Below, piece by piece: positions 1 to 10,630 of a stretch of DNA of 64,000 bases. Position numbers and translations under genes: made by a program. This DNA comes from Typha latifolia (lineage: Eukaryota > Streptophyta > Magnoliopsida > Poales > Typhaceae). Numbering within the stretch: the stretch's first letter is position 1; each line of letters starts with the position of its first letter. The notes beneath the pieces are model-generated. The model worked only from the letters and a program-made list of their open reading frames with translations. It was not told where the DNA came from and searched no databases. The DNA is taken from assembly GCA_019914945.1 (NCBI GenBank), contig CM034103.1:3038001-3102000 (forward strand). The letters are read 5' to 3'.

Positions 1-255
1 GAAAATATGTGGTGTTATTTGCAAATTTCCCTTCATTTGTTTTTGTGTTTTGGCAGTTTAGTATTGCTGCAATTGACTGTCCAATCACATTGTTGTTCTT
101 GACATTAAATACCATCTTTGTATTTAATTCCTGTGAGGAACATCTTGTCCCTGATTAATCTAATTATAGGCAACAGAAACCAAATTTTCAGTTCCTGTTT
201 CGATCATGTTTTAAAGAATTTTAGAATTAACTTGTGCTTGCACAGTATAGGATCT

Positions 256-387
256 ATGCTCAATTGTTAAATGACATTTTTCATGTATTTGTTATACATT
301 TTTGTCATTTCAGGCATCGCCATGCTCAATTGTTAAATGACATTTTTCATGTATTTGTTATACATTTTTGTCATTTCAGGCATCGCC
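256..387 (+). repeat. 66-bp tandem duplication spanning a splice acceptor
   Basis: The 66 bp at 256-321 are repeated at 322-387 with essentially no differences. Each unit ends TCATTTCAG followed by GCATCGCC, so the 3' splice site and first exon bases of the G3BP-like exon are present twice. The downstream acceptor (AG at 378-379) continues into the conserved RRM coding sequence. Using the upstream acceptor (AG at 312-313) would add 66 nt containing an in-frame TGA if the exon is read in the conserved frame. Confidence 0.9.
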
Positions 388-2543
388 AATACAAATAAAT
401 GGGTGGCAAATATATGTTGAGGAGCGAAGACCTAATAGTGGTATGCTCCGAGGAGGAAGTGAGTAAATTGTTTCATGACTTTCAGTAATTATACATTTAT
501 CAACTTCTTAGAGTGCCTTATATCATCTTTCTCAGACTATCCACAAGTCTTTGTCATACCAAATGTTGTACAATGATGCTTTCATCTAGCTAACACGAGA
601 TCATTCATATTTTTACTTTCTTGACTGTCTGTGTTTTATAACTATTGTAGGTCTCTGATATTTTTGTTGCTTTCTTGAGATATAATCAAGAAATTTTACA
701 CTATGATGCTTTCATCTAGCTAACACAAGATCATTCATATTTTTACTTTCTTGACTGTCTGTGTTTTATAACTATTGTAGGTCTCTCTGGATGTTTTTGT
801 TGCTTTCTTGATATATAATCAACCAAGAAATTTTATACAAGATGTGTCAAATCTAGAGGGCCATATATAGGTTCGAGGATATTGAAGCTCCGCAATTGTC
901 TCTCTTCTATTCCTTGTCGAAAATTCAGTTATAATTAAAGAGTTCTGGAGGCAAGTTGGACTTGTAGTTTATGCGTTGTTGCAAGTACACGATCATTTGT
1001 AGCTAAGATAAAATCAAACAACCTATGGCCCAAGAATTTACATTTGCAGCCTCATTGTGATCTGATGGTAGAGAATAGTTATAATAAAGATAGAATAGCA
1101 TATAAACATAGTATTTGATGCTTCAAATTCTCCAAGAATAGAGTCCATGTTGTGTTGGCCAACCTGTTCCACATGCTGAAATTACTCCATTCTCCTAGAT
1201 GCCTAAAGATATATTGGCTCTAGAGTTGTATACACATGATATATTTTAGTGGATCCTTCACTTGTATATTAGGTATAGGGTGAGTACGTGGGGATACAAC
1301 GAGATAATTACCTAGGTAGTGTGCATCTTTCTTTTCACATATGGTCTACAAAATTGTCCTTTGCCATCTTCAATTTGCTTCCTGTATGGAACCCTGGAAA
1401 AGTAACTCAGTGGTTCAGTCAGGTCACAAAAATTGTTGTTAGTCTACTCCTCATAGCTGTTATGCATTAAGAAATAAGGAAATCATGTGGCATGCCCTTG
1501 TTATAATTGATGGCAATGCGACCGATGCTTATAATTTCAACAAAACTAAGCATAATGTTTGTGATATGCAACAAGCCAAGGTACTTTCTTGTAAGTTATT
1601 CACAAATATCTAGTGCTGGTTCTGTCATTAATGATGTTTTTCTTTTCTTTTCTTTCTTTATTCTGTCGGGAAAAGTGTGGGGGGAGGGGGGATTATGTTA
1701 GAACAAAGTATACTCATGTGAAAGATTATTCAAGAGAACTTAAGCTTTCTGGTTGTGAATTGATATTACCAGATCAGTGAGGAACTTTTAGGTTTCTCTT
1801 ATTAAGGGACCATTCATACCATTTACATTTATAACTCTTTAACTAATTGTTTTACTATACCAAGTATTACAACTGATACTGCCTTAAGTTGTTGTGGTTA
1901 TGTTTTCAGACAATTGGTCCTTTGTTTCTCAGCTAGCTTTACTACTGACTAAAAGTAGAATGTTTCTACTGCTTTTGCATAATTGTGAAAAATTTCTTTT
2001 TAACTCCCATTGCAGAAGCCGCTAAAGATAGCTGTCCAGTCATGAGCTTTACTTCAGTTTTGCTTTGATTATGATAACATTTATCTTGATACCATTTACA
2101 TTTACAACTTTTAGCTAATTGTTTTGTTATACCGAATATTACAATTGGTACTGCCTTTAGTTGTGATTATGTTTTCAGACAATTGGTCCTATGTTTCTCA
2201 GCCAGCTTTACTACTGGCCAAAAGTAGAATGTTTCTACTACCTTTGCATAACCTTGAAACATTTCTTTTTAACTACCATTGCAGAAGAAATTAATGAGAG
2301 TAGTCCAGTCACTTCAGTTTTGCTCTGACTATGATTAACATTTATCTTGATTCAATTGATCCTTATGTTGTGTATCCATTTCTCTGGACAGGAAGGGGCA
2401 GAGGAAGGGGTGGATACCTGTCTGAGGCCCCAAGAGGTCGTTTCAGTGGCCGGGGCTATGGAAGGGCTGGACCAGACACCAACGACCGGGAGTATAACAG
2501 CCGGGCAAAAGGCAACGGTTTCCATCAGCGAGTTCCACAGTAG
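380..2543 (+). CDS. G3BP-like NTF2/RRM protein, last two coding exons (partial)
   Basis: Coding exons 380-458 and 2392-2543; the 5' part lies before the window. The first exon encodes the end of the RRM (ASPIQINGWQIYVEERRP). The second encodes the Arg/Gly-rich tail (RRGRGRGGY, then PRGRFSGRGYGRAG) and ends at TAG 2541-2543. The phases agree: exon 380-458 leaves one base and the next exon supplies two, giving an Arg codon. RRM end plus RGG tail is typical of plant Ras-GAP SH3-binding (G3BP-like) proteins, which carry an N-terminal NTF2 domain, bind RNA and enter stress granules. The NTF2 domain and most of the RRM are not visible here, so the family call rests on the C-terminal quarter. The 1.9-kb intron carries two local duplications, and the acceptor of the first exon is itself tandemly duplicated. 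Confidence 0.8.
571..838 (+). repeat. Direct duplication of about 130 bp inside a G3BP-like intron
   Basis: 571-699 and about 699-838 are near-identical. Both carry ATGATGCTTTCATCTAGC followed by the same TTTTACTTTCTTGACTGTC stretch. The copies differ by single substitutions and short indels, so this is an older duplication than the 66-bp one at 256-387. Confidence 0.85.
1819..2360 (+). repeat. Direct duplication of about 270 bp inside a G3BP-like intron
   Basis: 1819-2088 and 2093-2360 align along their length. Shared blocks include ACAATTGGTCCT, AAAAGTAGAATGTTTCTACT and CATTGCAGAAG. Divergence is roughly one difference in ten by eye. Both copies end in a CATTGCAG acceptor-like site before the true acceptor at 2390-2391. 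Confidence 0.8.
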
Positions 2544-3336
2544 GAAAGGGGCATGCATACTAGAGAATCAAGTATCAAAGAATGGGCAGCACCCATTATG
2601 ATTAGTGTTATCTCAAGGGTTTTGTTTTTTAGGCGTGGCGCTTATGGTCTTTTAGCTCTTTGGTCTTTTCCACCATATGTTAGTTCATCTTCTTGCGGAA
2701 TATGTTGTCCTCTTAACTCTTATGGAGTCTAGTATAATTATCTTTATTAAATGAGAGGAGTGCCACTCTTTTGCTTGGGCTCCTTCCATTGCTTTCTCAT
2801 AGCCTTATAATTCTAGTTGTTACTGGTCTTCATATTTTCATAGCCGTCTTTTTCACTTGTACTCCCCATTGTTGATGTTTTCTTTTCAACACAAGTGCTA
2901 ATATTGGTTGCTCTATGGATTGGAAATTTCTAGGCTCTTTTAAGTTGCTAGCTTTTGTGATATATTTTAGGGTAAAATACAACTTTTAAATTTTCATTCA
3001 TATAACTTTGGTCTCTTAATAAAATAGAAGCATTATGGTAATTTATATTTTCTCTATTAAGTTTAGATGAAAATGTTAATAATTTTACATTAATTTAAAC
3101 TAGATAGGAGCTGGGTGATAAAAAAAATTTGAAAGTTTAGGGGTTTTGTTTAATTTTAGGCATTAACAATATGTAGTTAATTTGAAATTTACCTTATATT
3201 TAACTTTGCTTATCACTTATTATTTAATAAACGGCTATATAACTAATCTGCAGTTCTAAACGGTTTCTGAAAGATTCTAACTGGTAGCAACACCAACTGT
3301 TCTTGAGAGATTCCACAACTAGGGTTTATCTCTCTT

Positions 3337-3381
<45 letters not shown>

Positions 3382-4788
3382 CTTTTATTTTTTTACTCTA
3401 CTCCTCTATTTCCATGACATCGTCCTTCTCCTTCTCGTCATCGTGGTGTTCTTGCCTTCCCCCGGTTTCACCACTCCTCCCTTTTTGTTCTCCTCTTCCA
3501 CCCATTGAATCCCTCTCCCCTCCTCCTCAGCCGTGATCTTCCTTCCCACCCTCCTCGTCCTGTGATATGGATGTGGCTTCATTTTTTATCTTATTCACCC
3601 ATTGACTTTGATGTTTGTTTCTTAGTGTTAGTGGGGGCTATGTCAAATTAACTAAGTGATTGGAGTTAATGAAATTACTTGCCTATGGGCCTTTAATAAA
3701 AAAAAAACATCTATGATTAAATTGAAACTTGTAACCACGTTGACAAAAATAAGCCAACTACTCTTTTACCCTGGTAAAATGGAGACAGGATCAGTACTAA
3801 AATTACATAAATATCCCTTCTTCTATCTCTCTCACCCTTTTTTTTTTCCTTGTTTATTTCTCCCACCCTATTGCTGTGGAAATTCACCCATTTCTTCTTG
3901 GTTTAATAGCAGAGGTTGTCAATCTCTACACCTTAACTACTCTACTTTTATTTGAAGTCCAACCATGCTATTAGAGGAATACATTGCCTAGAACTATAAA
4001 GGAACAACGCATGAAGTTAATTTGGACAGATGAAAAGAGAGGTGCACCATTGGAGAAGGAAAATGTGTGAAGGTGAGATCTTTATGGGGTTAGATTTGTG
4101 GGAAGAAGAAGATGAACGCTGGAGGGAGAAGGAGAGAGAGGTGTAAGGAGGGAGGAAACAAGAATTTTTTTGTCTAGTTGTATGAAAATTTTAAATTTTT
4201 TCTTCAAATAGTTATTTTGGTACATAAATATTATTAATGGGATGAGGAGACAAAAGGTGTTTCTGAAGTGTCTATGAAGTGCCTGTAAGCATAGGATTAC
4301 TCTTTATTTTCAAAGAATTAATAGCCCAACTAGCATTGCCCATTTTCAGAACAAAAAAAGAGAAGCATTGCTCATAGACAGATTGTCAAATTTGGCAGCT
4401 TTAGAAAAGTTCAAGTTTCCAAAACGTTTCTATGCACAAGAAAAGTAAGGTTAGCAAATTAAGGAGATCATTTATTCCTGAGATTCTTTGCTAGTTTGGA
4501 TACAGCCAGATTTCCAATGTAATTGACATCCCATCCCAAAATGAGAAGCCAACGTACCAACTCTTAATGCCCTCCACCCAAAAGTACAGCTAAACATAGT
4601 CAGTACCTCGTCTGGCATTGCTTACTTACCTATCGTAACCGTAAAATTATGCTCTCTTCGGTTGTTAATCTTTCCTTAAACCTCGCAATCGACATCTTTA
4701 CCACCCAATTATTTGCCCTTCTCTTTATCTCAAATCACATCTACTATTTTTCTTCTCTCTCCTCCACTTCCTCGGAAGTCAGAACCCA
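2544..4788. other. 3' UTR of the G3BP-like gene and AT-rich intergenic DNA
   Basis: 2544 to about 2770 is the likely 3' UTR of the upstream gene. The rest is AT-rich spacer with a pure TC microsatellite at 3340-3378 and a pyrimidine-rich stretch to about 3535. I see no coding exon with conserved content. The promoter of the C2 gene must lie in its last few hundred bases, but no clear TATA box stands out. Confidence 0.6.
3340..3378 (+). repeat. (TC)n microsatellite
   Basis: An uninterrupted dinucleotide TC tract of about 19 units lies inside a longer pyrimidine-rich region. The open frame across it (serine/leucine-rich) is a by-product of the repeat. Confidence 0.95.
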
Positions 4789-5583
4789 ATGGCTTCGCGG
4801 GGCAGTGGTCGCAACGGCCACCACCCTGCGCTGCTCATCCCCTCCCACCTCTTGGAGATTACCATCATCTCCGCCCAGGACCTCAAGAAATGGTCACAGT
4901 CCGTCAACGCCTATGCGGCTGCATGGGTTCATCCCGGCGAGAAGCTCTACACCCAGGTTGATCGTGTCGGTCGCACTGACCCTACCTGGAACGACAAGTT
5001 TGTGTTTCGCATCGACAATGCCTTTCTCCGGTCCGATACCTCCGCCGTCACCGTCACTATCTATGCCACCCGGAGCTGCCTCAACCCCCGCAAGGACCCT
5101 ATCCTTGGCATTGCACGTATCCTTTTAAGCGCCTCTCTTGGCCCTTCTCCTGCCAATGCTGGCAGCCGACGGGTGGTCGCACTCCAGGTGCGGCGACCTC
5201 GCTCCCTCCGGCCGCAGGGCATACTTAACGTGGCCCTGGCCCTGCTTGATTCCTACTCCCATAGCATGCCACTCTACTATGGCATTAGCCCTTCGGCCGC
5301 ATTTGCCTTGAAGGACCTCATGAAGAGGCCCAAATCTATGACATGGGAGAAGGTGGATGAAAGTTTGGAGCCCGGGATTCTGGACCGCTCTGGGCCGCTG
5401 GAGAGGACCAGATCAATGGAGAGGAAGGAAAGGAAGGAGCTAGAGAACAAGCTGGAGAAGTGGAAGACGGAGCTGTCGCCAGAGATGGGCGGGGTGGAGC
5501 GGTCGCAGGGGAGGAGGAAGAGGAAGAAAAGGCGAGGCGGTGAGGAGAGGCAGAGGTGGTGCTTCTGCGGTGGCCGTGAGTGA
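4789..5583 (+). CDS. C2-domain protein, SRC2/BAP-like, intronless
   Basis: Single-exon ORF of 264 aa from ATG 4789 to TGA 5583. Residues 20-150 form a C2 domain: LEITIISAQDLKK opens the first strand (22-34), and residues 64-69 are DPTWND, the usual loop before the core strand. The domain ends near GILNVALALLD. The tail is charged, with a predicted helical Glu/Lys stretch (210-227), a strongly basic run (241-256) and a Cys-containing end (WCFCGG). Plant proteins of this type (SRC2, BAP) bind membranes or calcium through the C2 domain and act in stress signalling. The exact partner is unknown. Acidic calcium ligands are sparse here, so calcium-independent lipid or protein binding is possible. 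The start is chosen as the first Met before the domain. Confidence 0.85.
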   Translation: MASRGSGRNGHHPALLIPSHLLEITIISAQDLKKWSQSVNAYAAAWVHPGEKLYTQVDRVGRTDPTWNDKFVFRIDNAFLRSDTSAVTVTIYATRSCLNPRKDPILGIARILLSASLGPSPANAGSRRVVALQVRRPRSLRPQGILNVALALLDSYSHSMPLYYGISPSAAFALKDLMKRPKSMTWEKVDESLEPGILDRSGPLERTRSMERKERKELENKLEKWKTELSPEMGGVERSQGRRKRKKRRGGEERQRWCFCGGRE

Positions 5584-8014
5584 GAGCTTCAAATGGTGTA
5601 ACTGCTATATAAATAAGAGCATGCCAATAGGTTTTATTTTTTTAGTGTTATCCTGTCAGGTCACAGAAGTTTCTTACAGAATTTTTAAGTTCGAGAATAG
5701 ATTTCGAAGAATGATCGTCTGTCCTCGTAGTACAGCTCCTCTGTACTCATATTGATAACTTTAAGGGATAATTACACCCTCCTAAATTATCACCACCGTT
5801 TTTTCACAGCATATACACTCCTAAATTATCACCGTCTTTTCACAGAATATACACTCTTGACTGAAAAAAAAAAAAATATCTACATAAACCCAAATCCATA
5901 GACTGTGATAAAAACTTTTTTAATTGAGAAAATAACTTTTTTTTAATGCTAACTGAAGCAAACTTAACTGAAAGATTTTCATAAACAAATACCTGCAAAA
6001 TTAAGCCAAAAATGCAATGGAAAAAACTGACTTCTAAGAATCTTTAGCTCACTAATTTGGTCAATGATAAGACTCACGACGTAGGTATTGGTTTTTTCCA
6101 TGCACACCAATAGTTTCAGATATCTACTGATGGCAATCATGTCTGAAAAACCATCTTAATCTACTTGACTAATAACCTAATTTACTTGCTCCAAGCATAT
6201 CTTAATTGGCCACTCTGGCTTTGGAGTTTTGAAGACATGAATCTTGCACGTAAGATAAAGGTTGCAGGCTTAGACACATTCTGTAGAGATAGAAAAGTAT
6301 TTTGGGTTGAATACCGAAGGATACCACCTAAGTGCACAGATGTCCACAACAGGAGGTTACGGAAGACTGGACGTCTATGAAACTATAATACAGACATTTA
6401 ATGGTGTAAAGAAGGGAAAAGATGCAGCAATAGCTGACCAAGAATACAAAGAGTACTGATACATAGTCACGCACATGCCAGTACATACATAGGTAGGCAT
6501 ATATACATATATACACACATATACATGTGTGTGTGTGTGCACGTATATGTCTGCCTATGCACAAAAATGTGTGTATGAACGGATTTCTTCCTGAATTCTT
6601 ATAACATAGCAGAAGTGATAATGTTCATGTAGAAAAATGTTGACATGTGATTGGATATAAAATGCAGTAGTTGTGGAGTGGAAACTGTAATCATTAAGCC
6701 AAAACAAGACTAGTACTGCTAAATATGTCATGCTAATCATAGGAAATTTTTTTGAGTATTGATATCAAAAGCTGCATATGAATGTTCATGTTCCAAAGAT
6801 CTCCAAAGTAAATAGATTGATATCATCAAAATCTACAGATTGTAATCCAGGGCTCTGCAGTTGTCATTAGTTAGAAAGAACCAGTAAAAGTCAATGGTTC
6901 TTTACGATCCACAAGTAGATCAAATATCTATAAAGTGATTATAGATGTTTAAGCAAGTCAGTGACATAATCAATTGGCTTATGATTCAACCCTGAAGAAA
7001 GGACCGGCAAATTTTATATGCCGCCTAAACAATCTAGAGAACTAGAATACTTCCATGATTACCCATCATGGAAGGTTTTATCTGTTAAGCATAATGCCAA
7101 ATTCTTTACATTCTAAGTTTTTATCTATGAAAGATGTGACAGGAGAACATTCAACAAGTCAAAGTACCTCAATTTGCTGGTCAAGGAGGTTATTTTGTTG
7201 AAGATTGCCATGGAGACCAAATTATAGATAAGTAATACTAAGAGGGTAGTTTTAAAGCCACTATGAGATTTGTGAAAGAACTCTATAGATGAATCTACAT
7301 AGAAACCAAGGGAAGCTAGAGGAAAGAAATTTCTAAAATAGGTGGGGAAACAAGAGCAGAATCGAATAGAACAGGCTGAAACAATGAAGGATCATCCTTC
7401 TGTTCATGCCAACATAGAGGTAGCCATAATTAGGAGATAGATCCTCTAGTGGCATTACCATAAATTACAAGAATTTATAGACAAAAGAAACCGATAAGCT
7501 AAATACAATATCCAAAAGCAATCATATATGGTCACTAAGCAACATATATACCAGAGGATGCACTCATAACAATCAAAATAGTGGAGTATATTAAGGAAGA
7601 CAAGATGAGGAGCACACATCTTAAGTGGATCACAGATGCTGTCTTGCTACCACTAATTTCTTCATGGAACAACAATTATGAGCAGAATGGACCAAATCTT
7701 ATTGCTCAAAGAAACAAAATCTAATCAAATTCAAGTTCTTACTACTGCTAAATCTCTGCCACGAAGAACTTAATCTAACTTGCAAGTAATACTCCACGGA
7801 TCAATCAATCCATAAGGAAGTTGAAAACTAAAGCATTATTTCACTGAAGAAGGAAAACGTAACATCCTTACTTCATTGGAAACTGAGACATCACAATTCA
7901 AACAAAGTACATTTGATATGAAAATGAGAAACTTTCTATCCAAGATCAGATCTCCCATCCAAAACATAACCCCAAAATCCGAACTAAGTTGGGAGGGAGA
8001 GAGCTAACGTGATC
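5584..8014. other. Intergenic spacer between C2 gene and TOM9
   Basis: It holds the 3' UTR of the C2 gene, a tandem repeat at 5782-5855, a poly-A run near 5864, and an AT/TG microsatellite around 6495-6550. The short ORFs (for example 6165-6380) show no recognisable family, base bias or splice structure. The stretch next to 8014 is the 3' UTR side of the minus-strand TOM9 gene. Confidence 0.6.
5782..5855 (+). repeat. Short tandem duplication, about 37 bp per unit
   Basis: Two adjacent units share CCTAAATTATCACC, a run of T's, CACAG and ATATACACTC. The second unit lacks a few bases. This lies just downstream of the C2 gene. Confidence 0.8.
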
Positions 8015-8326
8015 TCACTTGGGCGGCGGCGGGGGTGGGGGCGGCGTGCCGAGAAGGGAGGCCTGCTGCAACTCTAGCTCGTTGAGCTGCTGCTCGCGAT
8101 CCATCTCGATGATGAGTGGGACAACGAGGACGAGGAAGGTCGTGCCGGCTATCCACGCCGCCTTGCCGGTGCTCCGAAGAAGCTTCTTCGCCGCCGTTAC
8201 CGCATCTCCAGCCGCCTCCTTCCCTCGCACGACGATCGGAGAGCTAGAGATCGAGGCCAAGAAGCCTTCGCCGTTGCCATCGCCGTCGCCGCTACGACCC
8301 CTTCGGCTTAGCGAAGAAGAAGACAT
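8015..8326 (-). CDS. TOM9: Mitochondrial import receptor subunit TOM9 (plant TOM22)
   Basis: Intronless 103-aa ORF, start codon at 8326-8324. The core KKLLRSTGKAAWIAGTTF (47-64), continuing through LVLVVPLIIEMDREQQLNEL, is the highly conserved plant TOM9 signature: a short cytosolic basic helix, one outer-membrane helix (about 57-74) and a short intermembrane-space tail ending LQQASLLG. Plant TOM9 is the truncated form of fungal/animal TOM22; it lacks the acidic cytosolic receptor domain and organises the TOM complex. The N-terminus is Ser/Arg/Gly-rich and the C-terminus ends in a run of eight prolines, longer than I would expect for the family. Length fits (about 95-105 aa). Confidence 0.95.
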   Translation of the reverse strand: MSSSSLSRRGRSGDGDGNGEGFLASISSSPIVVRGKEAAGDAVTAAKKLLRSTGKAAWIAGTTFLVLVVPLIIEMDREQQLNELELQQASLLGTPPPPPPPPK

Positions 8327-8517
8327 CGCGTTCTCGACGAGGGCTTAGACAAAATTAAGACTCGAGACGGCGAGCAAATGGTGGTTGGTATTTTGCCCCA
8401 GGATTAGAACTTAGATTTGGGCCAGGATTTATTTATATTGGGTTGGTCTACCGATGGCTAAAAGCCCGGCCCGTACCTTCCACAACACTCTTCTCTCTGG
8501 AGCTGTCAAAATTAACT

Positions 8518-8940
8518 GAGCCGGCTCGAATTCGGCTCGATCAATTTCAACTCAAAATTTAGCGGATTTAAGCTTGAATGCATAACAAGCTTCAAATTAA
8601 ATTTCAAGCCAAGCTTTAACATGAGCCGGCTTGATTAAATTCCGCTCGATAAGACTGTAAAATATTAATACAATATTTAATATTATATAATACATATATA
8701 TTTAAAACTAATATTAACCTTTAGATCAAGACGTCAAGATTTAATTAGATCTTAAGCTTGTCAAGCATAATTGAGACTAGAAATTGCTTATTGATTGACA
8801 CATATATGTTCAAGCTAGGCTACAACTCAAAATTAGATTTTATTTTTTAAAAAAAAATTAAGCTTAATTCTATCAGGAGGCTTAAAATTAATTTAAATAC
8901 AATTTATTCAGAGCTCTCGATTCGATCGAGCTTGAATTGA
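8518..8940. repeat. Dispersed repeat of the GCTCGGCTCGA type, copy 1
   Basis: The ends are rich in GAGCCGGCTCGAATTCGGCTC and AGCTTGAA motifs around an AT-rich centre, with both strands showing the same words (inverted character). Two further copies occur at about 18900-19440 and 25671-26040. Boundaries are approximate because the ends are diverged. Confidence 0.6.
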
Positions 8941-8941
8941 T

Positions 8942-9054
8942 TTTGTTTATTGCCATATATTAATACTTTATTATATCTACATTTAAATATTTATTTGGAA
9001 ATAAGAAAGTGCTTCGTATGAAAGTATCATCATTAATATATGGCAATAAACAAA
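8942..9054. repeat. 23-bp perfect inverted repeat with 67-bp loop
   Basis: 8942-8964 and 9032-9054 are exact reverse complements (core TTATTGCCATATATTAAT). It could be a very short miniature inverted-repeat element or a cruciform-prone sequence. No flanking target-site duplication was obvious. Confidence 0.8.
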
Positions 9055-9951
9055 AAGAGTAGGGATATCTACTCTTCTTAAACAAATAAAATAAACGATC
9101 ATAAGAAGAATAATTTTACTTTTCAGCCCAGGTATGGCACACACATAAAAATTATCATTCAATAAAAAATTGAAAAAATAAATAAATAATAAAATATCTA
9201 ATTAAAAGTCTGAGTTCTAATTTTTCACTTACCATCTTTTTACTCTTCTTTTTTTCCTTTCAAGCAGCCTCATATCTCTTTTCTCATGCGTGCGGACGCA
9301 CCAACGTTGTCGCCCTTACTACTATTATTGGGCAATAACAATAGTCATTTTAACTTTATTTTTTATCCATTTAATCTTACGCTTTTTGTAATATGTTTTT
9401 ATCATTTTCATATTTTGTTGACGACTAAGTTAGTACGAATTATATACTCAATTGCTATTATTAAACTTTTTTATATCACTTTTAGGTATTTGAGGAAAGA
9501 GAATTTAAAATAAGAACACGTTTAAGTTTGCAAATATTTGGAGCTTCTCATAAATATTATTAAAATGCAGGGTGTGAAACGTAATTTTTTCTAAGCTAAA
9601 TCAAGCGCAGTCACCCCTCCACCATCTGCTTACCTTAAACATCTAACCCATTCTTCGTATGAAGTGTTATCGTCGCCTTCGGCTCCACCAAGCGTAAGGT
9701 TTATTAATTCTTATACTATATGGGTCACACTTTATGGCCTCAATGACTAATACGTAGAATCGTAGATCTCAAAATGAACAATGTATTTTTTTTTTTTTTT
9801 CGTTTTGAATAAATCAGGCCTTAGCTCCTGTTTCATTAGAAACTTAAACACAGTAACCTGTAATTCATATTACCTCTACAAAATGTTCAGATGTTACAAA
9901 GCCACAGCAGATAAACTACGCAGGGTTCATTTTCCCGAATAAAATGAACAA

Positions 9952-10031
9952 TGTATTACATGTAAATAGGAACTTCTAGATGGGTTCAGGTGTAAAATTG
10001 GAGCCCCTCATGCAATATGCATGCCTCCCAA

Positions 10032-10069
<38 letters not shown>

Positions 10070-10200
10070 TGCAAGCTAGCACATACAATTCACTCCAAAC
10101 AATATTACTCCAGTACTCTCACGACACCTTATAATACCAACACTACTTGTGGTTTACCCTCACTACCACTTTCCAGTCTCGCCTCCACCCAAAAAAGAAG
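9952..10200 (+). pseudogene. Relic of a duplicated P450 promoter, 5' UTR and first codons
   Basis: This region aligns with 10460-10690, the promoter, leader and first codons of the intact P450 gene. Shared blocks in the same order are AGGAACTTCTAGA, CTCATGCAATATGCATGC, GCAAGCTAGC, CACTC-AAACAATATTACTC and GACACCTTA-AAT. The intact gene has its start codon at 10631-10633; the relic reads ATA at 10134-10136. Coding similarity fades about 60 bp further on. The relic carries an (AT)n(GT)n microsatellite at 10032-10069 where the intact copy has ordinary sequence. This is best read as a truncated tandem duplicate; no P450 body remains. Confidence 0.8.
10032..10069 (+). repeat. (AT)n(GT)n compound microsatellite
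   Basis: About nine AT units run directly into about ten GT units, inside the relic P450 promoter. Confidence 0.95.
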
Positions 10201-10559
10201 ATCAAGAATTTGTTCGGAAAAGTAGTAAACATTTAGATAAATATCATGTCATTATGATGTGGTTGAGGGATGATATATTAGGGAAGTGCTGAAAATATTG
10301 TGGATCGATAGCGTGGTTGGCTGTTGACAAGTCCTCAATACTGTGGATGCGACAAGTGAGAATCACTTGGGTGAAGCTTACTATAAAGTAGCAGTGTATT
10401 TGATGATAGGATGCTTTACTGAATATATCTTCAATCTAATTAGCTCGTACTGCTGTCATTAATACATGTACAATAGGAACTTCTAGAGGGAGGGTGTACA
10501 CGTGTCAAATCGGAGCATCTCATGCAATATGCATGCATGCCCCGCCACCTAACTACAAG

Positions 10560-10566
10560 TATAAAT
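10560..10566 (+). promoter_or_regulatory. Probable TATA box of the P450 gene
   Basis: TATAAAT lies about 65-70 bp before the P450 start codon, a normal plant spacing that implies a leader of roughly 35-40 nt. A CACGTG E/G-box-like word lies further up at 10499-10504. Confidence 0.6.
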
Positions 10567-10630
10567 GGCAAGCTAGCGCATATAATATTTCACTCTAAAC
10601 AATATTACTCCCCTCCCAAGACACCTTACA

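Larger units (their letters stand above)
8327..9949. other. Intergenic DNA with dispersed repeat and small inverted repeat
   Basis: The part next to 8326 is the TOM9 promoter and 5' UTR. The remainder is AT-rich and contains one member of the GCTCGGCTCGA-type repeat (8518-8940) and a 23-bp inverted repeat (8942-9054). The ORF at 9286-9513 has no recognisable family. Confidence 0.6.

Noticed and set aside
3303..3536. ORF of 77 aa rich in Ser/Leu
   Set aside because: It is driven by the TC microsatellite at 3340-3378 and has no conserved content.
8019..8348. Plus-strand ORF of 109 aa over TOM9
   Set aside because: Antisense shadow of the TOM9 coding sequence; the minus-strand product is a clear family match.
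9286..9513. ORF of 75 aa between TOM9 and the P450
   Set aside because: Hydrophobic low-complexity product of AT-rich DNA with no family or splice context.
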